A stretch of 64,000 nucleotides of DNA from Ehretia macrophylla (Eukaryota; Streptophyta; Magnoliopsida; Boraginales; Ehretiaceae), in contig CM075767.1 in NCBI GenBank assembly GCA_037974665.1, positions 27,553,498 to 27,617,497 on the forward strand, written 5' to 3'. A model generated the notes under the pieces. The model was not told the DNA's origin and made no database searches. It saw nothing but the letters and a program-made list of their open reading frames with translations. The position numbers were made by a program, and so were the translations under genes. Shown one piece after another: positions 48,280-58,099 of this stretch. Position 1 is the stretch's first letter; every line of letters begins with the position of its first letter.

Positions 48280-50732
48280 TGTGAAACCCCACTTTTCTAT
48301 CTTATCTCGTTTTACGTGCTTTACCTCGTTTTGCGTGAATTAACCTATCTATGTGCTATGTGACTTAGAATGTGGTAATTTTGGTATCAATACTCCTAGA
48401 ACATGCTAAATGCGCATTCATGAAATTTTCATAAAAAATGGAGTCATAAATTTTATCGTCGATTTTCAGTGAAAAGTATTTTCGAAACACGTCCGCTAAA
48501 ATTTTGAAACTGGTCTTTTTAACCCTTCTAGACCTAGTCCACGGATTTTAATAGACCTGTGTTTGATAAAAACGGTTTTAAAATTGGCTTAGGAATTTAT
48601 TAGGGTTTTTATACCGACTTTTGCGAAAATCGAGTTTCAGGCCGACTCGGGTGAAATTGTTTGATTGTAAAACTTTTTGTCACCTAAAAATAATATATTT
48701 GAGCTAGCTTGGATGTTGAATAATTTTTTTGAACCTTGGTGATCAATAAAATGCATTTAAAGACAAGAAAACACAAAAAATACTAAGTTTTAACTTTGAC
48801 TTTCATTTAAATGTTGACCACCTTGCTCATAAGTAGTTACACACATTAAAACAAGCCAAAAACAGCACAAAACACACACAAAACCATGAGTTCAAAGGGG
48901 AGGAAGAATAAGAGCATTTTCAAGGTTTTTCAATTTAATTTTCACATAAAAACTTCATTTCAAGGCCAAATCACTTCATTCAAAGCTTGATTTTGCTTGT
49001 TGGGCATCCATTCTACCTATTTCTAGCCTTAGTTTGAATCAAAGGTGAGAGAAAAATTCTAGATCTCAAAAGTTGTCTTTTGCATTTTTGCGTATAAATG
49101 AAAATTGAACCGTTAGAATTCTAATCTGATGTTAGATTATTGCTCCTTGCATGCTAGGGATCATTTAGCTGTAATACTACGAGTTTTTATCGGTTGTAGC
49201 ATAATTTTTATTTTTCGGGTATTTAAATTTGATTAATTTGTTCAATGTTGATTAAATTGAGTTGTGTTGATCAGAATCGATTGCCGTCGATTTCTAAAAA
49301 CTTGATAACTACGTGGTAGGGCTGTTGTAATGCCGAATTTTCAATTACATTGTCCATGTGAAAATCCAGAAAATTCAGCCTTGACACCTTACGGTTTTAG
49401 AGTTATCGGGCATGATTTGGAGGTGTTATGGTGGTTTTTCGAGGGGGCAAATGTAGTTGGTTGAATGGGTGAGTGATAGAAACTGATTTGGAGTTGTTTG
49501 GATTAGTAGAATGTAAGATATGATTATTTGAAGTTTAGGTTGTCTTTCTTTAAAATGCTAGATCGAGGCTTAGTTGATTGGGTGTGGCTTGAGTGATTGA
49601 ATGGTGAGTTGTTGACGGGTAAATTAGGGTTTGATTGTGTGTTTAATGCATGTTCGGTTAGATGGCCTACTTTGTCATCTAACTTAGTTATATGTTGTTA
49701 AATTGGTTATTGATGTTATTATGATGATAATATGATTATTGATGATTATTGATGACTATTGATTGATGATTGATGCCAGGAGATAAACAATTCTGCTAGA
49801 CTGTCCTCCTGTGAATGATTGATGTTTATTATTATTGCTGGGTCTCTGGTATGTGTGTGCCACCTCTCGGGCAGCATTGGGCTGTCGGGTTGATAACGGC
49901 ATGACTATCAGAGATTGCCTCCAGCTCGCATGACGGAGGTGTCATGGAGGGCAAGGTTATTGGGGGTACCCCGGGTGCGTGAGTTTATGGGAGTCACAAG
50001 AAGGCTGTTATGATCGTGATGGTGTTTGGAGCTACACCAACTAGAGTATCCTTTATTGAATGGTCATATAGTTATGTGATGATATTATTATTGTTGTTAT
50101 TGTGTGTTTACTGACTCAAAGGATTAATCCAAGGAGTTTAGTAGACCTAGCTCGAGATCTATCGGATGCTCGCTGGGCTTAGTTTATATAAGCTCACTCT
50201 CTAGTATTGCATGCATACAGGTGTACTTTCACAGGATTATGGGTACGTGCCTCCTGAAGAGGAGAATGTGGAAAACGTGCCTTACGTGGATGAGTCCTAT
50301 GTTCCAGAGTCTTATCCATGATGTTGTACTGTTTTATTATCTTGTAAATTAACTTAGTAGACTTTTATATGCTTTGTAGTTTATGATGTATAAGATGTTG
50401 AAAAGTTAATGAATTAGTTGATGCTGTCTTAGTAGGCTTTCTTTTGTCTATGTTTAGGTTGCTAGGTTGGTATCAACATATTTTGCAATGTATATTAAGG
50501 TTTATGTATTATGTTGGAACGGAGGCGTATAATGAAGAATGATTATTGTATAACATAGTTATGATGTATGTTGTATTTATTGAGGAGTTATTTGTTATAT
50601 GGTTGTGGAGTTGATGTATGTTGTTCTATTGAGTTTGGTTTAGAGCCTCGGTGTCCTATTTACTGTCGTTATACCGCCGAAATTCCATTGCGTCCTGACT
50701 GATTATAGGAGGGGTCGAGTTGGGGCGTGACA
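48280..50732 (+). repeat. 5' LTR, family 4
   Basis: TGTGAAACCCCACTTTTC...GGGGCGTGACA. It carries TTGAC cores at 48796-48800 and 48814-48818, donor-like AAAG|GTGAGA (GT at 49045), TGATTAT-type short repeats at about 49704-49780, hairpin with loop CATTGGG (49866-49888), hairpin GGGCTTA...TAAGCTC (50175-50195), CAG sites ending at 50220 and 50234, and the small ORF at 50211. No clear TATA box is seen. Confidence 0.92.
50211..50321 (+). CDS. Small acidic ORF within the family 4 5' LTR (36 codons, unknown)
   Basis: The frame opens at ATG 50211 after an in-frame TAG at 50202-50204 and ends at TGA 50319-50321. The peptide starts MHTGVLSQDYGYVPP, is rich in Glu, Val, Tyr and Pro, and ends in SYP. 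There is no signal peptide, membrane segment or recognised family. The copy in the 3' LTR has three differences, all at third positions and all synonymous, while the flanking 60 bp upstream also differ at three sites. An acceptor-like ATACAG|G overlaps its start, so it could equally be read as the beginning of a spliced exon. Whether it is translated is unknown; three changes are few, so constraint is only suggested. Confidence 0.35.
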   Translation: MHTGVLSQDYGYVPPEEENVENVPYVDESYVPESYP

Positions 50733-51767
50733 TTTAAGTGGTATTAGAGCTTGATTAGCTGTCAGCCGGGGTATCCTCGGAATGTGGGTAGTGGTCTAAG
50801 CATGCAAGTATGTATTAAGTGAAAGAAAAGTGAAACATATGTTAATATGCTTATGTGATTAATTTACTTATGTGTCTAACTTTTTATGTGATCAATATAG
50901 TTTATGTGTTAAGTGAACTAATGTGGTCAACATGTTTTATGTGATAACGTGCTTTACGTACTCAATGTGTTGTGATTAATGTGCATTATGTGACAAATTT
51001 GTTTTATGTGATTGAAGTGTCTTGTGTGAAGTTAGTTGTTTATATCCTGCTTATGTGAAACAACGTGCTAGTATGCCAATAGAAAGTTTGCCTTATATGA
51101 TTGAAGTTAGCACATGCACGATATTAGTTGGTCACTAAAGGGTATGTAAAACAGAAGTATGTGAAACTCCGATTGAGGGTCGAGCTACTTTACGACTACA
51201 TATTAACTATAGGGACTCTTAGATGGTGATTAGTATATGGTACTTAATGCTCGGAGCTCAGTGTTTCATAATCAGCCGTTGGTATTTTCTTTGGTATTCT
51301 TCCTCGGGAGTTCTACATAAAGATTCATGTTCGGTATATCTCATTGGAATTCTTCTTTGGTATTTTCTATCGGCATTCTTATGTGGAATTCTTATATGGT
51401 GTTATTCCGAGTTCTTATTTCAGGGTTCTTATTTGGTATTCTCCAATGGTGATCTTGTTCGAAGTCTTAATTGGTATTCTTGATTAGTGCTTTATTATGG
51501 GATCTATGTTGGGCGTTCTTCTTCGTTAATTTATTTGGAATTCTTATTCGAAAGTCTTAGTCGGTGTTCTTAATCGCCATTCTTATTTAGGCTTCTTAAA
51601 CTTGGGATTCTTGTCGATGACCTTGATCAGTGTTTTGCTTGGTGTTCTCAAATGGTATTCGGAATTTGGTTTTCGGTCTTTCAATTCGTATGTTTGAGCC
51701 AGCACCTGAGCTTTTCTATAGATCGATGCAGAATTGCGAGGACGCAATTTCTTTAAGGGGGGAAGAA
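50733..51767 (+). other. Family 4 internal region (non-coding)
   Basis: The first half (to about 51130) is a leader full of TTATGTGAT-N-AA-like units, about 20-25 bp apart. The second half (about 51220-51720) is made of degenerate GG-N-ATTCTT repeats, the same type as in family 2. It ends with GAATTGCG-AGGA-CGCAATT (51731-51749) and TTTAAGGGGGGAAGAA (51752-51767), the pre-tract hairpin and polypurine tract. The 86-codon frame at 51223-51483 is repeat-derived. Confidence 0.8.
50739..50750 (+). other. Primer-binding site, one mismatch
   Basis: TGGTATTAGAGC differs from the standard site by one C-to-T change and lies six bases after the 5' LTR. It is followed by TTGATTAGCTGTCAGCCGGGG, which resembles the post-primer blocks of families 1 and 2. 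Confidence 0.85.
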
Positions 51768-54221
51768 TGTGAAACCCCACTTTTCTATCTTATCTCGTTT
51801 TACGTGCTTTACCTCGTTTTGCGTGAATTAACTTGTCTATGTGCTATGTGACTTAAAATGTGGTAATTTTGGTATCAATACTCCTAGAACATGCTAAATG
51901 TGCATTCATGAAATTTTTATAAAAAACGGAGTCAGAAATTTTATCGTCGATTTTTAGTGAATAGTATTTTCGAAACACGTCCGCTAAAATTTTGAAACTG
52001 GTCTTTTTAACCCTTCTAGACCTAGTCCACGGACTTTAATAGACCTGTGTTTGATGAAAACGGTTTTAAAATCGGCTTAGGAATTTATTAGGGTTTTTAT
52101 ACCGACTTTTGCGAAAATCGAGTTTTAAGCCGACTCGGGTGAAATTGTTTAATTGTAAATCTTCTTGTCACCTAAAACTAATCTATTTGAGCTAGCTTGG
52201 ATGTTGAATAATTGTTTTGAACCTTGGTGATCAATAAAATGCATTTAAAGACAAGAAAACACTAAAAATACTAAGTTTTTAACTTTGACTTTCATTTAAA
52301 TGTTGACCACCTTGCTCATAAGTAGTTACACACATTAAAACAAGCCAAAAATACCACAAAACACACACAAAACCGTGAGTTCAAGGGGGAGGAAGAATAA
52401 GAGCATTTTCAAGGTTTTTCAAAGTAATTTTCACATAAAAACTTCATTTCAAGGCCAAATCACATCATTCAAAGCTTGATTTTGCTTGTTGGGCATCCAT
52501 TCTACCAATTTCTAGCCTTAGTTTGCATCAAAGGTGAGAGAAAAATTCTAGATCTCAAAAGTTTTCTTTTGCATTTTTGCGTATAAATGAAAATTGAACC
52601 GTTAGAATTCTAATATGATGTTAGATTATTGCTCCTTGCATGCTAGGGATCATTTAACTGTAATACTAAGAGTTTTTATCGGTTGTAGCATAATTTTTAT
52701 TTTTCGGGTATTTAAATTTGATTAATTTGTTCAATGTTTATTAAATTGAGTTGTGTTGATCAGAATCGATTGCCGTCGATTTCTAAAAACTTGATAATTA
52801 CGTGGTAGCGCTGTTGTAATGCCGAATTTTCGATTACATTTTCCGTGTGAAAATCCAGAAAATTCAGCCTTGACACCTTACAGTTTTAGAGTTATCGGGC
52901 ATGATTTGGAGGTGTTATGGTGGTTTTCCGAGGGGGCAAATGTAGTTGGTTGAATGGGTGAGTGATAGAAACTGATTTGGAGTTGTTTGGATTAGTAGAA
53001 TGTAAGATATGATTATTTGAAATTTAGGTTGTCTTTCTTTAAAATTCTAGATCGAGGCTTAGTTGATTGGGTATGGGTTGAATGATTGAATTGTGAGTTG
53101 TTGATGGGTAAATTAGGGTTTAATTGTGTGTTTAATGCATGTTCGGTTAGATGGCCTACTTTGTCATCTAACTTAGTTATATGTTGTTAAATTGGTTATT
53201 GATGTTATTATGATGATAATATGATTATTGATGATTATTGATGACTATTGATTGATGATTGATGCCGGGAGATAAATAGTTCTGCTAGACTGTCCTCCTG
53301 TGGATGATTGATGTTTATTATTATTGTTGGGTCTCTGGTATGTGTGTGCCACCTCTCGGGCAGCATTGGGTTGTCGGGTTGATAACGACATGACTATCAG
53401 AGATTGCCTCCAGCTCGCATGACGGAGGTGTCATGGAGGGCGAGGTTATTGCGGGTACCCCAGGTGTGTGAGTTTATGGGAGTCACAAGAAGGTTGTTAT
53501 GATCGTGATGGTGTTTGGAGCTACACCAACTAGAGTATCCTTTATTGAATGGTCATATAGTTATGTGATGATATTATTATTGTTGTTATTGTGTGTTTAC
53601 TGACTCAAAGGATTAATCCAAGGAGTTTAGTAGACCTAGCTCGAGATCTATCGGATCCTCGCTGGGCTTATTTTATATAAGCTCACTCTCTATTATTGCA
53701 TGCATACAGGTGTACTTTCGCAGGATTACGGGTACGTGCCTCCTGAAGAAGAGAATGTGGAAAACGTGCCTTACGTGGATGAGTCCTATGTTCCAGAGTC
53801 TTATCCATGATGTTGTACTGTTTTATTATCTTGTAAATTAACTTAGTAGACTTTTATATGCTTTGTAGTTTATGATGTATAAGATGTTGAAAAGTTAATG
53901 AATTAGTTGATGCTGTCTTAGTAGGCTTTCTTTTGTCTATGTTTAGGTTGCTAGGTTGGCATCAACATATTTTGCAATGTATATTAAGGTTTATGTATTA
54001 TGTTGGAACGGAGGCGTATAACGAGGAATGATTATTGTATAACATAGTTATGATGTATGTTGTATTTATTGAGGAGTTATTTGTTATATGGTTGTGGAGT
54101 TGATGTATGTTGTTCTATTGAGGTTGGTTTAGAGCCTCGGTGTCCTATTTACTGTCGTTATACCGCCGAAATTCCGTGGCGTCCTGACTGATTATAGGAG
54201 GGGTCGAGTTGGGGCGTGACG
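51768..54221 (+). repeat. 3' LTR, family 4
   Basis: TGTGAAACCCCACTTTTC...GGGGCGTGACG. It matches the 5' LTR almost base for base, with scattered substitutions and very few indels. It keeps the donor-like GTGAGA, both hairpins, the TGATTAT-type repeats (about 53196-53270) and the small ORF at 53700. The terminal CA has become CG. Confidence 0.92.
53700..53810 (+). CDS. Small acidic ORF within the family 4 3' LTR (36 codons, unknown)
   Basis: Counterpart of 50211-50321, encoding the identical 36 residues. The three differences are TCA/TCG (Ser), TAT/TAC (Tyr) and GAG/GAA (Glu). The start context and the overlapping ATACAG|G site are the same. No homologous family is recognised. In the family 3 5' LTR, the position after the acceptor-like site also opens an acidic frame (T-G-V, then Glu/Val-rich, ending in FP), which hints at a shared origin but is weak evidence on its own. 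Confidence 0.35.
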   Translation: MHTGVLSQDYGYVPPEEENVENVPYVDESYVPESYP

Positions 54222-55623
54222 TGTTGAATTACCCGATATGCTATAAATGTTCATATTAGTTGAGCTTGAATTTGAATTGGTATCAAAAGGGGTTGCAACC
54301 ATCTAGTCTTGGCACGGTAGTATGCATACTACGCCGGACATCCTCGGGGTATCGGTGATCTTATGTCTACCATGGTCCTATTCCCCTCTCGCTCGGGAAC
54401 ATTGATTTTCTTGGAGAATCCGGTTGTAGGTTTGAGTATTGTCTGGAATACTCTATTGGAGAGATAAGGAAGGAGATGTTGAACATCTCAATTATTAGCG
54501 AGGCAGGCCACTTCCACCGCTTGTTATTTGATTCATAATCCTCTTCTCGTTTGGGGGCATTGACTTCCTTGGAGATGTTGGAAAGAGTAAGTTATTTCTT
54601 ACTTAGTGTGTGACATATGATTTGTATATGTATACTTGAATTGATTTTTGAATACAGATATTGCGTGCTCAAAATTTTGTGTTTATTTGATAATTATTAA
54701 TTTAGATTAGTACATGAATGTTTCATCGATAATCCATTGATTATGGTGAACCGGTTTATCTTATTCTATTAATTATCGATTGATTACAGATATCTAGTTT
54801 ACCGTTATTGAGTTGAATTTGCTTGTTAAGTGCATTGCATGAGCATGGATTTGAAAATTAACTTTGAAATATAAAATGATTGCGAAAACCCATCCCAGAC
54901 TCCCCCCCTCACTAAGCTTTGGTGCCGGATAAGCTCACCCTCATTTTTTTTCCTGCCTTTCAGGTATAGGTGTGTCGTTGTACGATATTTGGTGATTGTG
55001 TGCTAGGGAATATATGTTCGTGACTTTAATCTCTAGTAATGAAGTTTGTATAATATGTGGTATTTGAATTAATGTAATAGTTAGATGTCGTGTTTATATA
55101 TATAAGTTTTGGTTATACAAATGATATAGGTTATACATTGGGATTAGATTGTCATTTTAAAATGTGTTGGGCGAATTATAGAATGTTGTTGGAAGTTGGA
55201 GTTGAGGAGCTGTAGTGAAGGATTTGGAGTTGTGGCTTGTGCTTTTTTTGTTTGCAGGATTAAAACTGGAAAATTCAAAATACAACCGTTGTGCTACCCG
55301 ATTTTTTAGGAAACTAATAATAGGCTAAAAATTTGACTAAGTATGGATTGGTAATTAAATCAACTAAGTTACAACAAAAATTTAGTCCCTCGACTAAGTA
55401 AATGAAAATTTGGAATTTGGAATTTAGCAATTGGAAAATAATTGTTTTAAAAGTCTTGAAAGATTTAAATATGATAATGGTGTTCGGGCTATTGTAATTG
55501 TGCCTTAGCGGACTTAGGCGGAGCGATCTTCTTAAGCCCGAGGTATCACGATCCCAGGAATGTTGGTGGTTTATTTATGATATCAGAGATTATATTAGCG
55601 ATTGAAAAATTGGGGCCGTGACT
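54222..55623 (+). repeat. Family 1 LTR, copy E, right part
   Basis: It begins with the second TGTTG and resumes copy E (AATTACCCGATATG). The LTR end is GTGACT at 55623. It includes the about 0.15-kb block (around 55138-55300) shared with copy D. Copy E adds up to about 3.38 kb when the two parts are joined. Confidence 0.88.
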
Positions 55624-56519
55624 GGTGGTATCTGAGCTTAGCTAGTTAGTTGGGCGTATGCCGGGTCTAGAACCCCTGGCTTTGGGTGGAAGTCTTAAGA
55701 TGAGATGTGTCTAGGTGATTATGTGCTTATGTGTTATGTGTAAACCTATTCAATGTGCCTTGTGTGTTCTATATGAATTATGTGTAACTAATGTGCGTTG
55801 ATGTTTTATGTCTTAATCTCTGTAACATGATATGGATGTGTGATTTGACCCGCATACTACTTTCTAAGGTCATGGACAACTGGAACAATAGGCTTAATGA
55901 TCGATTGGACTAGGTGAATGTGATGTTTATGATGCTCATGTGACATAGAAAGTGGATGATTTGGTGTCTCGAGTTATTTATTTCGGTTAATCAAAAAGAC
56001 TAGGAGGATGACTTGACTCGAGGTACATTGTAAGTCACAATCTTTGAGTACCTATAATGACTATTAATGTTTGATGTCCATTTCGAGTTATTCTATCTTT
56101 AATGGTCACCGATGAATTTATCTATGGAGTATAAGTTTTAGATTAAACTAGGTGGCCTTAGATATTGTGAATCCTTGAGGAATTAATAAGATATTGACAA
56201 GATTAAGTTTATACCCGATTGTAGCTAAGTGTTGACTGCACTACTTAATCTTGAGGACTACTAACCTACTTGAGGCATTAGTTATATTGTTAGGAAACGA
56301 AAATTTTATGTGGTGTGTGTAGACTAAGATATGTGTTACACATGAAATGAATGTGTTAGTTCTAATAGGATTAAATTTTGAGTCGTTAGAATGGTTTGGG
56401 GTTGCAATGTAGGCTATGATGTTCTTGCATATGTTTGGGTTTTAGTTTGATTCAGTGAATGATAAAGAGATCTTGACTGAGTGAATTTCGAGGGCAAAAT
56501 TCTTTTAAGGATGGGATAA
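55624..56519 (+). mobile_element. Family 1 internal region, copy E (896 bp)
   Basis: Complete and colinear with the other internal copies, non-coding. The primer site is TGGTATCTGAGC (55626-55637, one change). Before the LTR it reads GAATTT...AAATTC then TTTTAAGGATGGGATAA, the most polypurine-tract-like of the family 1 copies. Confidence 0.85.
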
Positions 56520-58099
56520 TGTAACACCAGTACCAGAGACGAGTCGAAATAAATTGATGATTATTAAGAAATAATCCATTAATGTTCAAAAAGATGATGA
56601 GTGACATGGAATATGACGAAAGTGATATCAGGACATTTAAGATGGATATCGAGTTCAATTAAATTAGTCATACTCGAAAGTTGGGAGTAAATTTTGAGTC
56701 TACTTTAAAATTAAACCTACACCAATTGGGAAATCTTTATGTAGCAAATTATATATGGTTGGAAAGCTCAACGAGTCTAGTTTCAATGCTTTAAACTGTT
56801 CATGAATTGAAGTTTTTTAGAAGAAGTTATGGTCGTTTTCGCAAAGTGTCACAGAGCTGTTTTGTTACGCGGGTTTGACCTAACCTTTGACCCTTTGACT
56901 TAACCTTTTATGCAATTACCTTAGATATTCTTCTACCTAACTTGGATAAAAATAAAAATGATTGGGGGACAAAATGGAGGCCATAGTTGGCCATAAGAAG
57001 AAAAAAAGAAAGAAAAAGAAGTCTTGCTTTAACCAAAAGTAGGAGGAAAACATGGAGGAATTTGGGGGAAAGTTGTCTTCTTATCCCTCACGTTGAGTTG
57101 TTTTTGAGTAAATTAGGTCTTTCATCTCTTCATCTCCCTCTCCCACGTCTGAACACACACACACACACACTCACAAGTGGTTAATTCAAAGCAAGAAATT
57201 AGTAGAGCAAAGAAGGACTACTTGGTCATAGCTAGGAGGAAGAAGGAGGACTTGGTGTTCAACTTAACTTGCGTGGTTCTTGCAAATCCTTTCACTATTC
57301 TATAATTCTTAGCATCTATCTTCATTAAGGCGAGGGTTCTTTCAAAATGGTAATTTATGAGATATAAATGCATATTGATGGATTCATGAGGCTTGTATGG
57401 AGTTATATTTGCAATTCCACGGATTAGAATTGTTGAAAGCATGTTCTTGATGATGAAGCTTATATCTAGCTATACAATTATAGTTGATTGTTTCTTATTT
57501 TGGTTGCTAGAGGTTGCTTGAATGAATAAGTGTTGTTCTTGACAATATGGTAGCAAAACATACAAGAATTTTCGGAATAACCTTTCTGGACAGATTTGTG
57601 CAATCAGAAATTTTATCCCCTTTTTATGGTTGGATGATTTTATAAAAATCTGGAAAATTCAGAAATGTAGAAAACTCATACAGGAACATTTATTCTGTTG
57701 GCCAAGTCATGAGGAAAAATCTTTTTCATGCCCGGAAACACACAAGACAGTAGGTATTAGGAATTTTGCTGCTACTGGACAGATTTGTACAAACCTGAAA
57801 TTTTTGCCCGTTTTTATAGCTGCATGATTTTATAAACATCTAGAAAATTTCAAAAAGGTAGAAAACTCATAAAGGAACATTTTTCCAGTTGGCCATATCA
57901 TGAGAAAAAAATAATTTTCATGCTAAAAAACACATGAGACAGTAGGTTACGGAATTTTTTGTTAAATCTGACAGCTCACTGACTTAAGTTTCTTTTGCAT
58001 ATTAAAAATAGTAAACGACCTCGGAATCAAACGAAACTTTCACAGTAGCTATATTAGGCAGTTAGGAACAACTTTTGTATTTTACAAAATGTCAGATTC
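56520..58099 (+). repeat. Family 1 LTR, copy F, first 1.58 kb
   Basis: It starts TGTAACACCAGTACCAGAG (the CACC form also seen in copies A and B) and runs through the TTGAC cluster, CA repeat (57151-57170) and donor-like site until the minus-strand family 2b element cuts it after GTCAGATTC. The left target-site copy would be GATTC (58095-58099). Any remainder lies beyond the window. Confidence 0.88.

Larger units (their letters stand above)
48280..54221 (+). mobile_element. Complete non-autonomous LTR retrotransposon, family 4
   Basis: 5942 bp: LTRs of 2453 and 2454 bp around a 1035-bp internal region with no gag or pol. The target-site duplication TGTTG is at 48275-48279 and 54222-54226. The right terminus reads ...GTGACG instead of ...GTGACA, a single change of the terminal A. 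LTRs are colinear to within one base in length and visibly very similar, so this is one of the younger insertions here. It shares the pre-tract hairpin, polypurine tract and post-primer block with family 2 although its LTR sequence is different. Confidence 0.93.

Noticed and set aside
7633..58099. Satellite DNA or CRISPR-like array
   Set aside because: The repeats are kilobase-scale LTRs with TG...CA ends, primer sites and polypurine tracts; there are no short direct repeats with spacers.
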